DNA of 64,000 nucleotides from the NCBI GenBank assembly GCA_021774795.1, contig JAJFIR010000031.1, positions 1 to 64,000 of the forward strand, in the 5' to 3' direction. Each line of letters starts with the position of its first letter. Position 1 is the first letter of the stretch. Below, one piece after another: positions 14,385 to 24,184 of the stretch. This DNA comes from Emcibacteraceae bacterium. GTDB lineage: Bacteria; Pseudomonadota; Alphaproteobacteria; Sphingomonadales; Emcibacteraceae. Below the pieces are notes generated by a model that was not told the origin of the DNA, searched no databases, and saw nothing but the letters and a program-made list of their open reading frames with translations. The translations under genes were made by a program, and so were the position numbers.

Positions 14385-15977
14385 TTATCTGCTCAACCAC
14401 TTGTTCCTCATCACTAACGTTACGTTTAGTATTATAAACATAACATTAATACAAATAAAAATCCACTCCCTGAAGTTCGAATAAATGGTATCACTCGCCA
14501 ATTTCATAGGCAACTTACCATTAATTACTCCTCTGCTATTAAGTGGAATTTCATCTATAATCCTGCCATAAGGACCTATTATTGCAGAAATACCGGTTCC
14601 CGCAGACCTTACCACGGGTAGGCCCTCTTCAATTGCCCTGACCTGTGATTGAAGCAAATGTTGGTAAGGACCGCTGCTTTCGCCGTACCAGGCATCATTG
14701 GTAATATTAAGTATCCAATCCGGTCTATTAATCCGGTTCACTACTTCACCCGGAAAAATAATTTCGTAACAAATTACGAGACTAAATGGTGGTAGCCCGT
14801 CAATCTTTATGGTTTTTAATCCGTCACCTTCACTATAATCTTGACCGCCTGTAAAAATTTCGCCAACGCCAAGAGGAACCAATATATTTCTTATAAAATT
14901 CGGTATATATTCGCCAAAAGGCACTAGGTGGCTTTTATCGTAACCGCCTATTGTTTCTCCCTTATCATTAATCGCAATCATAGAATTAAAAATTTTGGTA
15001 CCAGACGAACTTTTTTGCCGTCGAGGATAACCGGTAATTAATGCCTCCCCTTCATCGAGTATCTGTGCAATGAGTTGCCGTCGAAACGGCTCTTCAGAAA
15101 GTGAGTAAATTACGGCAGTTTCGGGCCATATTACATGGGTAACACCTTCACTACCGTCATCTTCACTTTCATCCATATAATTGACTAAATTTTTTCCCCA
15201 ATTTTCATATGACCATTTATCCTGCTGTTTTATATTCGGTTGAACAATTCTCAAGTTTACACCTTCGATGTTTTCCACTTCAACATCTAATCGGCTATAA
15301 CCGTAATAAATGAGACCGCATAAAATTATCACTCCAAATATCGGGGCGGTTATAACATATTTTTTTTTCAGCATTACAAGAGGGATAAAGCAAATTATTA
15401 GTGTTATAAGACTTAAGCCATGAATCCCCCAAACCGCTGTAGATTGCAGCATGATATCTGAAAAACCCCAAATATAACCGCTCAGATTCCATGGAAAACC
15501 TGTAAATAAATGCCCCCTCAGCCATTCAGCAATCGACCATAATGTCACAAATGACAATATGATATTAATCAAATGGGTTTTTAGTGTATGATTGCGATGA
15601 ATATATTTAGCAGCACCGCAAACTATCCCTATAAATAATGCCAGATATGAAGCTAATAATGCCACCATAATAAAACCAGCCCAATTCGGTATATCCGGTT
15701 CAACAGCAAAACTGTTTCCAATCCAATATAGTCCTGCAAAAAAATGCCCTAGTCCAAATATATAACCAAATTTGAAAGCGTCCTTAACTGTACCGCTATT
15801 CATCGAAAGCAGTAGCAAGATCGGAAGCGACATCATATAGATCGGAAATATATAAATCGGCGCAAAGGCAAGAACAGACAATAATCCAGCAGAAAAAGCG
15901 ACTAAAGATTTTTTAAATTCAGATAGTTGCTGAAGAAACATGGATATATCATCAATATTAAATTTTGGATATTTCAT
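14385..15977 (-). CDS. lnt: apolipoprotein N-acyltransferase
   Basis: Lnt adds the third acyl chain to the N-terminal cysteine of lipoproteins in the inner membrane. The N-terminal half has six to seven hydrophobic helices. The nitrilase-like periplasmic domain contains the catalytic triad Glu286 (VIWPETAVIY), Lys348 (GYDKSHLVPFGEYIP) and Cys403 (LVICYEIIFPG). A final helix (FICINVMFIILNVTLVM) closes the protein. It follows the CBS-domain gene by 5 bases in the phoH-ybeY-corC-lnt operon. The window encodes at least four putative lipoproteins as possible substrates. Confidence 0.97.
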   Translation of the reverse strand: MKYPKFNIDDISMFLQQLSEFKKSLVAFSAGLLSVLAFAPIYIFPIYMMSLPILLLLSMNSGTVKDAFKFGYIFGLGHFFAGLYWIGNSFAVEPDIPNWAGFIMVALLASYLALFIGIVCGAAKYIHRNHTLKTHLINIILSFVTLWSIAEWLRGHLFTGFPWNLSGYIWGFSDIMLQSTAVWGIHGLSLITLIICFIPLVMLKKKYVITAPIFGVIILCGLIYYGYSRLDVEVENIEGVNLRIVQPNIKQQDKWSYENWGKNLVNYMDESEDDGSEGVTHVIWPETAVIYSLSEEPFRRQLIAQILDEGEALITGYPRRQKSSSGTKIFNSMIAINDKGETIGGYDKSHLVPFGEYIPNFIRNILVPLGVGEIFTGGQDYSEGDGLKTIKIDGLPPFSLVICYEIIFPGEVVNRINRPDWILNITNDAWYGESSGPYQHLLQSQVRAIEEGLPVVRSAGTGISAIIGPYGRIIDEIPLNSRGVINGKLPMKLASDTIYSNFREWIFICINVMFIILNVTLVMRNKWLSR

Positions 15978-15982
15978 TTTGC

Positions 15983-16861
15983 CTATTTTCGGTGAACCAG
16001 AATATATTTAATATGTCTGGTATCGCCTTCTATAATTTCAAAACGAATGCCATTTTCATGTATAACCATCTCACCTTTTTGTGGAATATGGCCGGCAAGT
16101 GTGAATATAAGTCCGCCTAATGTGTCCACATCATCATCCTGATCATCAGTAAGAAAATCAACCCCCAATAGATCTTCGAGCTCAACAATCGGCAGCCTTG
16201 CGTCTACGTGTAAGTCACCACCGGCAATTTCACGCATTAACACACCTTCCGAAATATCATGCTCGTCCTCAATGTCACCGACTATTTGTTCCACCAAATC
16301 TTCAATGGTAAGTAATCCATCCGTGCCGCCATATTCGTCCACTACCAACGCCATATGAATATGACTTGCTTGCATTTTAGTGAGCAGGTCAATCAACTTC
16401 ATAGATGGTGGGACAAATAAAATCGGCCTTTGAATAGATTTTACAGAGGGAAAATCCTTTTGTTCTATACTTTTAGTGAATAATTTGAAAGCATCTTTAA
16501 TGTGAACCATTGCGATTACTTCATCCAATGTAGCTCTATATACCGGAAGGCGCGAGGTACTTGCGTCTGCGAAAACTTTTATCACTTCTTCAAATGGTGT
16601 ATTTTCATCTATGGCAACGATATCAGCGCGCGGTACCATCACATCATCAACTCTCAAATCTCCGAATGAGAGTGTGTTCATGATTATCGAACGTTCTTCC
16701 TCACCTAATGTACCTTCATCAGCTTCCAGTTCTTCGATAACTTCTTCGAGGCTTTCTTTTAATTCACTATCAATATTTGATCGCATGAAAATTCTTTTAA
16801 TATTTCCCCAAATACCTTTAGCGTTTTTTGGCGTTATTTCAGTTTCTGATGGTGATGTCAT
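15983..16861 (-). CDS. CBS-pair protein of the HlyC/CorC family
   Basis: The 292 residues hold a short N-terminal helix region with the typical ERSIIMNTLSFGDLRVDDVMVPRADIVAID, two CBS motifs (ending in STSRLPVYR and SHIHMALVVDEYGGTDGLLTIEDLVEQIVGDIEDE), and the transporter-associated C-terminal domain (VDARLPIVELEDLLGVDF...DTLGGLIFTLAGHIPQKGE). There is no DUF21 membrane domain, so it is the soluble CorC/YbeX type found next to ybeY and lnt. It is implicated in divalent-cation handling and ribosome-related functions; the exact role is not settled. Confidence 0.93.
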   Translation of the reverse strand: MTSPSETEITPKNAKGIWGNIKRIFMRSNIDSELKESLEEVIEELEADEGTLGEEERSIIMNTLSFGDLRVDDVMVPRADIVAIDENTPFEEVIKVFADASTSRLPVYRATLDEVIAMVHIKDAFKLFTKSIEQKDFPSVKSIQRPILFVPPSMKLIDLLTKMQASHIHMALVVDEYGGTDGLLTIEDLVEQIVGDIEDEHDISEGVLMREIAGGDLHVDARLPIVELEDLLGVDFLTDDQDDDVDTLGGLIFTLAGHIPQKGEMVIHENGIRFEIIEGDTRHIKYILVHRK

Positions 16862-16908
16862 GCGTTCTCAACCGCACCTTTCTACAATAGTTGGCTCAAA
16901 ATATTATT

Positions 16909-17442
16909 TCACGCGTTGTATGGGTCGTCAATACCCAGATTATTCAGAAGGCGTGTTTCAATCTCTTCCATAATCCGTGCTTCTTCGTCATCTATATGAT
17001 CATATCCGAGAACATGCAAAATACCGTGGATAACAATATGCTGAAAATGTTCCGATAATTTCACACTTGATTTGTCAGCTTCATTTTTCATGGTTTCGTA
17101 GGCAATGAATATTTCACCCAATGATAACGGATGGTCAGGAGCAACTTGATTGTTTCTCAGATAAAGATCAATCTCTTTATCATCTAATCCCGGAAATGAA
17201 AGAACATTGGTCGGATTATCGTTACTGCGATAATCCTGATTTAATTCACGAATAAGTGCATCATTGCAAAGAATAATGCTTAATTCAACATGTGGTAAAT
17301 TATAAAGTGAACGCCCTTCTAAAATATGCTGGGTGACTTGCTCTACACATATGTTGCAATACTTTTTGTAATCTGGTAGCGCGCTAGTCCAACTGTCGCA
17401 ATCAATTGAAACTTCGAGAATTAATCCAGAAGGAAGTGGCAT
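16909..17442 (-). CDS. ybeY: endoribonuclease YbeY (16S rRNA maturation)
   Basis: The zinc site HGILHVLGYDH (His139, His143, His149) is intact. It is preceded by the family motifs LNQDYRSNDNPTNVLSFP and LGEIFIAYETM. YbeY acts in 16S rRNA 3'-end processing and 70S ribosome quality control. Its ATG overlaps the phoH stop codon by one base (TAATG), a sign of translational coupling. The product is 177 residues, slightly longer than E. coli YbeY, mainly through the N terminus. Confidence 0.96.
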   Translation of the reverse strand: MPLPSGLILEVSIDCDSWTSALPDYKKYCNICVEQVTQHILEGRSLYNLPHVELSIILCNDALIRELNQDYRSNDNPTNVLSFPGLDDKEIDLYLRNNQVAPDHPLSLGEIFIAYETMKNEADKSSVKLSEHFQHIVIHGILHVLGYDHIDDEEARIMEEIETRLLNNLGIDDPYNA

Positions 17443-18443
17443 TATGATTTTCTACTTTCTTTATTATCATATGCCTTAACAATTTTTCCAACTAACTTAT
17501 GCCTGACCACATCATCGGCATCAAATTGAATGAAGGAGATATCCTTGATATTTTTTAGGGTATCAAGTGCATCCTTTAGTCCCGATATGTTTCCATCCGG
17601 AAGATCAACCTGGCTTGAGTCACCACAAACAACCATGTGACAGTTTTGACCAAATCGCGTTAGGAACATTTTCATTTGCATCGGCGTAGTATTTTGTGCT
17701 TCATCCAAGATTACAAACGCATCAGACAATGTTCTACCCCGCATAAAAGCAAGCGGTGCGACTTCTATCTCCCCGCGTTCTAACCTTTTTTCGGTTTGCT
17801 CCATTGATATCATCTGGCCAAGAGCATCATATAAAGGGCGCAGATAGGGATCGACCTTTTCTTTTAAATCACCTGGTAAAAAACCCAATTTCTCGCCTGC
17901 TTCAACCGCTGGCCTTGAAAGTATAATTCTTTCAACCTTACCTTCTAGCAAAAATGAAACGGCCATCGCCACAGCAAGGAACGTTTTACCTGTACCTGCG
18001 GGCCCTAAACCAAAGGTCATATTTTTTGTTCTTAATGCATCAATATATTTTGCCTGGTTAATTGACCGAGGGGCAATCGTCGCCTTTCTAGTGCGGATCA
18101 CATTTTCATCGGCCGAAAAATTCTCTCTTGGGCGCGCTTTTTTTGATGTCGGGCTATCCAACATACTGACCAGACGGATAGCACCGTCAACATCATCGAT
18201 AGTAACCTCCTGGCCTGCTTCTAACCTTTGATAAAGACTTAAGAGAACATCACGTGTCAAACTACATGCTTCCTCAGGACCTTCAAGTGAAAGTAGATTG
18301 CCTTTTCCATTTAGCTCGCAGCCAAATTCGTTTTCGATGCGAGATAGAAATAGATTATGTTCTCCGTATAACGCAGGAAGGAGAAGATTATCTTCAAACT
18401 CCAATATGCCCGAAACCCTTTTTTCCTTATTGTTTTGCTTCAT
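17442..18443 (-). CDS. phoH: PhoH-like ATPase
   Basis: The protein carries the PhoH P-loop GLGPAGTGKTFLAVAMA (Walker A at residues 147-154), the strand LSRPAVEAGEKLGFLPGDL and the Walker B region FVILDEAQNTTPMQMKMFLTRFG. A KH-like N-terminal region precedes the ATPase. It lies in the standard miaB-phoH-ybeY order and probably works with YbeY in RNA metabolism. The gap to miaB is 22 bases. Confidence 0.95.
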   Translation of the reverse strand: MKQNNKEKRVSGILEFEDNLLLPALYGEHNLFLSRIENEFGCELNGKGNLLSLEGPEEACSLTRDVLLSLYQRLEAGQEVTIDDVDGAIRLVSMLDSPTSKKARPRENFSADENVIRTRKATIAPRSINQAKYIDALRTKNMTFGLGPAGTGKTFLAVAMAVSFLLEGKVERIILSRPAVEAGEKLGFLPGDLKEKVDPYLRPLYDALGQMISMEQTEKRLERGEIEVAPLAFMRGRTLSDAFVILDEAQNTTPMQMKMFLTRFGQNCHMVVCGDSSQVDLPDGNISGLKDALDTLKNIKDISFIQFDADDVVRHKLVGKIVKAYDNKESRKS

Positions 18444-18465
18444 TATTAAAATTAACCCAAATACA

Positions 18466-19824
18466 TTACGCTAATACACCCTGAATATTAAAGGGTCCTG
18501 CCTCTTTTATTATTACATCAACAATTTTGCCCTGTAAATCTGTGGCGTTAATTTCCCTTACGAATATTTGTACCGCCTGCATATATGGACTTCGGCCAAA
18601 AACAGTTCCTTGCGTTTTACCGAGCCCTTCGATTAGTACAGGCAATGTTTTTCCAACAACAGAATTATTAAAGTCTATTTGTTGCTGCTTCAACAATGCC
18701 TGAAGTCGTGTAAGCCTTTCTGATGAAACAAACTCGTCCACTTGATTATCCATTATGGCTGCGGGCGTGCCTGGACGAGGACTATATTTGAAACTAAACG
18801 CCTGCGCGTATTTTACATCGCGAACCAATTCCATAGTTTGCTCAAAGTCTTCATCAGTTTCACCTGGAAACCCAACAATAAAATCCCCTGAAAGAGCAAT
18901 ATCGGGTCTAATTTTTCTGAGATCACTAATAATATTTTTATATGACGCACTATCATGTGTTCTGTTCATTGCTTTAAGCACTTTATCAGAACCCGCTTGC
19001 ACAGGAAGGTGCAAATACGGCATACACTCAGGCGTATCACCATGGACTTTAATCAAATCTTCGGTCATGTCATGAGGATGTGAAGTTGTATAACGAATTC
19101 GTTCAAACCCATTAATTTTTGCAATCTCACGTATCAGTTGCGGCAACCCCCATTCTTCTCCGGTAGCGGAAACGCCATGAAATGCGTTCACATTCTGGCC
19201 TAACAAAGTAACTTCAACGACACCCGCTTCAGCTAACTTCCGTGCATCACTCATAACATCATCAATGGACCGTGAAAACTCTGAGCCTCGCGTGTAGGGA
19301 ACCACGCAAAAAGTGCAAAATTTATCGCACCCTTCTTGAATTGTTAAAAATGCGGTCGCTTTTCCCTTCACTTTATTCTTTGAAAGTTGTTCAAACTTTT
19401 CGTCCACGGCGAGGTCTGTATCCAATATCCTCGATTTTTCACCGCGAGACTTTAAAGCGAGTGAGTTTGTAACCATTTTTGGCAAATTATGATACGTTTG
19501 AGGTCCAAAAACCATATCTACAATCGGCGCACGTTTCATAATTTCGGCACCTTCCGCTTGTGCCACACACCCACCAACAGCAAGGACCATTTCTTCGCCC
19601 GCGCCATTTTTCTTATCTTTTATTTTACGGATACGGCCAATATCAGAATATACCTTCTCAGCCGCTTTTTCACGGATATGACATGTGTTTAAAACAACCA
19701 GATCTGCGTTCTCAGGTGTATCGGTTTCTTCGTATCCTTGTGGTGCCATGACGTCAACCATACGTTCAGTATCATATACGTTCATCTGGCATCCATAAGT
19801 CTTAATATATAACTTCTTAGTCAC
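18466..19824 (-). CDS. miaB: tRNA-2-methylthio-N6-isopentenyladenosine(37) methylthiotransferase
   Basis: This radical SAM enzyme adds a methylthio group to i6A37 of tRNAs that read codons starting with U. The N-terminal cluster cysteines are Cys12 (GCQMN), Cys48 (CHIRE) and Cys86 (GGCVAQ). The radical SAM motif [17 protein letters not shown] supplies Cys166, Cys170 and Cys173. The C-terminal TRAM domain ends the protein ([13 protein letters not shown]...[12 protein letters not shown]). At 452 residues it has family length. Confidence 0.97.
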   Translation of the reverse strand: MTKKLYIKTYGCQMNVYDTERMVDVMAPQGYEETDTPENADLVVLNTCHIREKAAEKVYSDIGRIRKIKDKKNGAGEEMVLAVGGCVAQAEGAEIMKRAPIVDMVFGPQTYHNLPKMVTNSLALKSRGEKSRILDTDLAVDEKFEQLSKNKVKGKATAFLTIQEGCDKFCTFCVVPYTRGSEFSRSIDDVMSDARKLAEAGVVEVTLLGQNVNAFHGVSATGEEWGLPQLIREIAKINGFERIRYTTSHPHDMTEDLIKVHGDTPECMPYLHLPVQAGSDKVLKAMNRTHDSASYKNIISDLRKIRPDIALSGDFIVGFPGETDEDFEQTMELVRDVKYAQAFSFKYSPRPGTPAAIMDNQVDEFVSSERLTRLQALLKQQQIDFNNSVVGKTLPVLIEGLGKTQGTVFGRSPYMQAVQIFVREINATDLQGKIVDVIIKEAGPFNIQGVLA

Positions 19825-19836
19825 AATATCTCTCTA

Positions 19837-20661
19837 TTAATCATCAGCACGTCTAAGACGTTCTTCCATTTGTTTTTCGATAGTTCGATGGCAATAAGCG
19901 GATAGCTCTTTGCGTGTTTTAAACAAATTTCGAGAAACAGGTTCGTGAAAATGTACTTCCACCTCTATATTTTGCAGCTCCAAAAATGCTTTAAAATGAG
20001 GCCCAATTTCCATATCACCATACCATGCCACATATGGTCTATTCGAACGATTTGTCGGCATACAATTAATCCGCTTATAAACCAGAGTTACGGGCTGAAC
20101 CATTAACTCAAAAGGGCGGCCTTCCTCATCGGCCATCGGATGAATGTAGTCTTCGGTAACCGCAAATAATGAGCTTTTGAAGGGAAGTACGACACCACCG
20201 TTCGATGTTGTGCCTTCCGGAAAAAGAATTAAACTATCACCACCCTTAATCCTGTCTTGCATTTCCTGTCTTTGAGTTTGAACTTCAGAACGCTTTTCCC
20301 TATCAATAAAGATGGTGCGCTGCAACGTAGATAAATATCCTAAAAATGGCCAGTCTTTCATATCCCGTTTAGCGATAAAACAACCTTTTATAACGTGGCC
20401 CAAAATCATAATATCAAAATAAGAAACATGATTGCTGACATACAAAGTTGGCGAACCTTCTAACGCATGACCAAAAGTCTTTACCCTAATATCAAGGGCG
20501 AGGCAGACAGATTTATGAACCCAATGGGGCCATTTTTTATAACCAGGGAACTTCAACTTCTTGAGTAATATTGTCGGCGGTAACAGAACACCCAAATAGA
20601 CCGCAATTTTCAATAGTTTAAAATATTTACGCATTAATAAGTTCACCAATAAAATAAACAC
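19837..20661 (-). CDS. 1-acyl-sn-glycerol-3-phosphate acyltransferase (PlsC family)
   Basis: The acyltransferase motif HX4D is present as NHVSYFD (His78, Asp83), and the substrate-binding motif as LILFPEGTTSNGG. An N-terminal hydrophobic segment (LLKIAVYLGVLLPPTILL) anchors it in the membrane. It would acylate lysophosphatidate in phospholipid synthesis. In Alphaproteobacteria the paralogue OlsA acylates lyso-ornithine lipid; because an olsB homologue is at 35372-36223, this gene could serve as olsA or as plsC, and sequence alone does not decide. It lies 12 bases before miaB in the same direction. Confidence 0.9.
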   Translation of the reverse strand: MFILLVNLLMRKYFKLLKIAVYLGVLLPPTILLKKLKFPGYKKWPHWVHKSVCLALDIRVKTFGHALEGSPTLYVSNHVSYFDIMILGHVIKGCFIAKRDMKDWPFLGYLSTLQRTIFIDREKRSEVQTQRQEMQDRIKGGDSLILFPEGTTSNGGVVLPFKSSLFAVTEDYIHPMADEEGRPFELMVQPVTLVYKRINCMPTNRSNRPYVAWYGDMEIGPHFKAFLELQNIEVEVHFHEPVSRNLFKTRKELSAYCHRTIEKQMEERLRRADD

Positions 20662-20745
20662 CGCTCAGGAATCCTTCGCAGTGTTGCCGTCTATAGCACT
20701 TGGCTCAAAAAAAAGCCACAAATACTATCTTCATTCAATCTATCG

Positions 20746-21156
20746 TTAATCCTTAATTTTTATACCATAAAGCTCCATTCGATGGTCTATCAACTTGTAG
20801 CCAAGTTTCTTCGCGATGCTCTTTTGCAATTCTTCAATTTCGTCGTCGACAAATTCAATAACTTCACCACTTTCAATATCTATCATATGGTCGTGATGGG
20901 TTTCCGTTACCAGTTCATACCTCGAACGGCCGTCACGAAAATCATGACGTTCCAGAATATCTGCTTCTTCAAAAAGTCTGACAGTTCTATAAACCGTAGC
21001 AATACTAATCTGATTATCAATTTCCGTTGCTCTTCGATATACTTCTTCAACATCTGGATGGTCTTCTGCGTCAGATAAAACCCGGGCGATAACACGCCTC
21101 TGATCAGTCATACGCATATTTTTCTCTATACATAACTTCTCAATTTTTGATGTCAT
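20746..21156 (-). CDS. fur: Fur-family ferric uptake regulator
   Basis: The 136-residue protein has the winged-helix DNA-binding domain (RMTDQRRVIARVLSDAEDHPDVEEVYRRA...SIATVYRTVRLFEEADIL) and the metal-binding HHDHMIDIESGEVIEF (His87, His88, Asp89, His90). The CxxC zinc motif of E. coli Fur is missing (IESGE instead of LDCGK), which is normal for alphaproteobacterial Fur/Mur. Its place before plsC-miaB-phoH is the usual alphaproteobacterial order. In many members of the class this protein senses manganese or iron; which metal cannot be told here. Confidence 0.93.
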   Translation of the reverse strand: MTSKIEKLCIEKNMRMTDQRRVIARVLSDAEDHPDVEEVYRRATEIDNQISIATVYRTVRLFEEADILERHDFRDGRSRYELVTETHHDHMIDIESGEVIEFVDDEIEELQKSIAKKLGYKLIDHRMELYGIKIKD

Positions 21157-21201
21157 GATTATTCCCTGTTAATTTACTTCCATCACGTTGCTGGTCCCAC
21201 T

Positions 21202-21684
21202 TTATACAATTAATTGACGTTGCATAACAAGTGCGTCTATCTTGCTTCCGGGATGGTTGTTATAATACCCTTTTCGGCGACCAACTACTTTAAATGAACA
21301 TTTATTATAAAGTCTTGTTGCCGCATCGTTATTTTCTCTCACTTCTAGAAATAATCTTTTGATAGATTGCAGTTGCAGCTTTTTTATGATCTGTTCTAAA
21401 AGATATGTAGCATAACCATTGTTGCACCATTTTGGCAACATGCAAAATGTAATAATTTCGACCTCTTTCGCTATAGCGCGCAACAAAATAAAGCCAACTG
21501 GTTCACCATAGCGAGAAATCACATACGATTTTGTCCCATTTATTGAGAAAATGTCCCTAAATTCATTTTCTGACCATGATTGTTCAGGAAGATTTTTAAA
21601 AACAGTGTTGTGCATTGATGACAGAAGCTCTGCCCCTTCCTCACCAAACTCCCTAATCTCCAGAATTTGGTTTAAGTCAGTCAT
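21202..21684 (-). CDS. rimI: GNAT acetyltransferase, RimI-like
   Basis: The GNAT core is visible: SRYGEPVGFILLRAIAKEVEIITFCMLPKWCNNGYATYLLEQIIKKLQ (motif A with a degenerate acetyl-CoA loop) followed by RLFLEVRENNDAATRLYNKCSFKVVGRRKGYY, which is characteristic of RimI. RimI acetylates the N terminus of ribosomal protein S18. The usual Q/RxxGxG/A loop reads KWCNNGYA, slightly unusual. ATG at 21684 overlaps the last eight bases of tsaB (ATGACTGA), so the two are coupled; a TTG at 21696 is less likely. Confidence 0.85.
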   Translation of the reverse strand: MTDLNQILEIREFGEEGAELLSSMHNTVFKNLPEQSWSENEFRDIFSINGTKSYVISRYGEPVGFILLRAIAKEVEIITFCMLPKWCNNGYATYLLEQIIKKLQLQSIKRLFLEVRENNDAATRLYNKCSFKVVGRRKGYYNNHPGSKIDALVMQRQLIV

Positions 21685-22378
21685 GATTTGCAGCAATAAA
21701 ATCTAATTTTTTAGAAGGCACTGCGTCTGGCACTCTCAAATAAAGTGGCGAAACATTATCACACATCATTGCGTTGGAAATTTTACCTTCAGCCAGCTTA
21801 ATAAATATTTGTGCATCAGGATGCAGGTATCCGTCTTCAAACGAAATTTTTTTAATGGTTCTTTTAAGCAATGCTACACCACTACCAACGATGATATTCA
21901 CATCACTATAAAGCTTACTTTCCACTTGATCATATGCCACGGCAATAGACTCATTCAATGATTTTATGGCGCCGCATTCAATATGGAATGACTGCAAATA
22001 AACCTCTCCCCGGCGCGCGTCAATTGCAACGGCAATATTTCCGGAAAAGTTAATGTTATCTTGCGCATAATGATCTGCAATTGCTTCCAACGTTGTGATT
22101 GGAATGACAGGAATGTTTAACCCGAGTGCCATTCCCTTCGCTGCAGAAAGTCCGATACGCGCCCCTGCAAATGTTCCGGGACCAATGGTTACGGCAATAT
22201 AATTAATAGACCCGCGGTCGACCTTCGAACTGTCACAAATTTCCGAGACCATTGGTAGGAGCCTTTCAACATGACCACGTGCACGCACTTCCATTGCATG
22301 GCCCAGAATATTACCATCTTTGATTAATGCGGCAGAACAGGCCCCTAGCGTCGTATCAATTGCTAAAATATAGGTCAT
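21677..22378 (-). CDS. tsaB: tRNA threonylcarbamoyladenosine biosynthesis protein TsaB
   Basis: The ASKHA-fold opening ILAIDTTLGACSAALIKDG is followed by RGHVERLLPM and the signature VTIGPGTFAGARIGLSAAKGMALGLNIPV. TsaB forms a complex with TsaD and TsaE for synthesis of t6A37, which tRNAs reading ANN codons such as the tRNA-Thr at 85-160 require. At 233 residues it has normal length. It is divergent from the deacetylase gene and coupled to rimI. Confidence 0.94.
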   Translation of the reverse strand: MTYILAIDTTLGACSAALIKDGNILGHAMEVRARGHVERLLPMVSEICDSSKVDRGSINYIAVTIGPGTFAGARIGLSAAKGMALGLNIPVIPITTLEAIADHYAQDNINFSGNIAVAIDARRGEVYLQSFHIECGAIKSLNESIAVAYDQVESKLYSDVNIIVGSGVALLKRTIKKISFEDGYLHPDAQIFIKLAEGKISNAMMCDNVSPLYLRVPDAVPSKKLDFIAANHD

Positions 22379-22490
22379 TTAATTTTATGTAGCTCGTTGC
22401 AATTATTTTATAAGGTTTCGGTTATTTTTCTGCTATAGTCCGCACAGAAAATCATGCGGAAATAAAAACAAGAAATTCTAAGGGAAAATA

Positions 22491-23528
22491 TTGAAAAAAG
22501 TAATAATTCATTTTTATCTATTATTTTCATTCATCACTATATACCCGACTTTGTCCTACGCACAAGAAGAAGACTCTGCTGTAATCATCATGTATCATCG
22601 ATTTGGAGAGCCAAACTTTCCAACTACAAATGTTACACTTGATCAAATTGATCAACATATCGGTGAGCTATCCAACGAAATATACAACATCGTGCCCCTT
22701 AAAACGATCACTGAAGCATTAAAAAACGGCGAAAAACTACCACCACGTACCATCGCAGTTACGATTGATGATGGATATTTATCTGTTTACGAAGAAGCCT
22801 GGCCACGGCTAAAAGCCGCAAATATCCCTTTTACCCTTTTCATTTCGACTGAATCCGTCAATGACCAAAACGAAAGTTCCATGTCGTGGGAACAAGTACG
22901 TGAAATGGAAAAGGATCAATTGGTGGAAATTGGTCATCATGGACACGCCCATGCCCATATGACACAGATGTCAATTGCTGAAGCCCTGAACGATGTTACT
23001 ATAGCAGATGAAATATACGAGCGCGAGTTAGGTTATGTTCCAGATATTTTTGCATTTCCTTACGGCGAATATTCACAAGAACTCATTAACGCCTTGAAGC
23101 CAAAAGACTACCAGGCCGCCCTTGGCCAGTATTCAAGCGCAGCAAGCAGTAATAGAAACATTATGGCATTACCACGATTTGCTTTTAATCAGAGTTATTC
23201 TGATAAAGACCGCTTTAAATTAATCATTAATTCCAGAGCGCTGCCTATAAAAGACCTCTTGCCAAGAGATGCCACATTAAATAATAATCCTCCTGTTGTT
23301 GGCTTTACAATTGACGGAGAAATTCAAGACCTTGATAATTTGGCCTGTTTTCCTTCACATATGGAAGAACCGGCAAACGTAACGCTGCTTGGTGATACGC
23401 GTATTGAAATCCGGTTTACTGATCCGTTTCCGGCCGGCCGGCAACGCATTAATTGCACCATGCCCGGACCAGAAAATCGCTGGTATTGGTTTGGAATGCC
23501 GTTTTTTAATCTAAGCAAGGACGGATAA
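22491..23528 (+). CDS. secreted polysaccharide deacetylase-family protein
   Basis: A Sec signal peptide (KKVIIHFYLLFSFITIYPTLSYA) is followed by a NodB-type domain. The motifs are VIIMYHRFGEP, RTIAVTIDDGYLSVYEEAWPRLKAANIPFTLFIST (catalytic Asp pair), EIGHHGHAHAHMT (metal histidines) and DIFAFPYGEYSQELINAL. It would remove acetyl groups from a cell-wall or surface polysaccharide. About 110 residues after the NodB domain form an extra beta-rich C-terminal region (NNPPVVGFTIDGEIQDL...) typical of this alphaproteobacterial subgroup. The start codon is TTG, with AAGGGAAAATA in front. Confidence 0.9.
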   Translation: MKKVIIHFYLLFSFITIYPTLSYAQEEDSAVIIMYHRFGEPNFPTTNVTLDQIDQHIGELSNEIYNIVPLKTITEALKNGEKLPPRTIAVTIDDGYLSVYEEAWPRLKAANIPFTLFISTESVNDQNESSMSWEQVREMEKDQLVEIGHHGHAHAHMTQMSIAEALNDVTIADEIYERELGYVPDIFAFPYGEYSQELINALKPKDYQAALGQYSSAASSNRNIMALPRFAFNQSYSDKDRFKLIINSRALPIKDLLPRDATLNNNPPVVGFTIDGEIQDLDNLACFPSHMEEPANVTLLGDTRIEIRFTDPFPAGRQRINCTMPGPENRWYWFGMPFFNLSKDG

Positions 23529-23530
23529 TA

Positions 23531-24094
23531 TTATTCTACCGGTTCAACACTTTCCACTTCAGGAATGTAATGCTTAAGTAAATTTTGAATACCATATTTT
23601 AACGTGGCTGTTGAACTAGGACATCCCGAGCAAGCACCCTGCATCCTTAAATAAACTATACCATCTCTAAATCCATGGTAGGTAATATCGCCACCATCAC
23701 GTGCTACCGCAGGACGGACACGTGTATCTAACAGTTCCTGAATTTGTGCCACGATTTCGGGATCCGCTCCGTCATCAGCTATATCGGCATTTGCCGATCC
23801 ATTTTGCGCGTCCGCCGAGATAATAGGAAGCCCTGCCGTATAATGTTCCATTATAGTACCAAGAATAGCAGGTTTTAAATCATTCCAATCTTTACCGTCA
23901 TTTTCTACAGTTATGAAATCGGAACCAAAGAAAACAGCGCAAACACCTTCTATTTCAAATAATACTTGCGCAAGGGGCGAGGCCCCTGCTTCATCCTCAT
24001 TTTCAAAGAACAAAGTTCCACTTTCCAAAACCACTTCACCCGGAATAAATTTTAACGTCGAAGGGTTAGGTGTTTGCTCAGTTTGAATAAACAT
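23531..24094 (-). CDS. NfuA-type Fe-S cluster carrier (Nfu N-terminal plus NifU C-terminal domain)
   Basis: The N-terminal Nfu scaffold domain (MFIQTEQTPNPSTLKFIPGEVVLESG...SPLAQVLFEIEGVCAVFFGSDFITV) is joined by an acidic linker to the NifU-like domain with the cluster-binding CSGCPSSTATLKYGI (Cys155, Cys158). This two-domain form is the mitochondrial/alphaproteobacterial Nfu1 type, which passes [4Fe-4S] clusters to enzymes such as lipoyl synthase. It converges on the deacetylase gene with a 2-base gap. Confidence 0.95.
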   Translation of the reverse strand: MFIQTEQTPNPSTLKFIPGEVVLESGTLFFENEDEAGASPLAQVLFEIEGVCAVFFGSDFITVENDGKDWNDLKPAILGTIMEHYTAGLPIISADAQNGSANADIADDGADPEIVAQIQELLDTRVRPAVARDGGDITYHGFRDGIVYLRMQGACSGCPSSTATLKYGIQNLLKHYIPEVESVEPVE

Positions 24095-24184
24095 GCATTT
24101 TTCCTATATGTTATATTTCTCAACTATAAATAGCTATGAACCACTTATTAATCAAGATCAAAACAATACTAAAACCCAAAATAA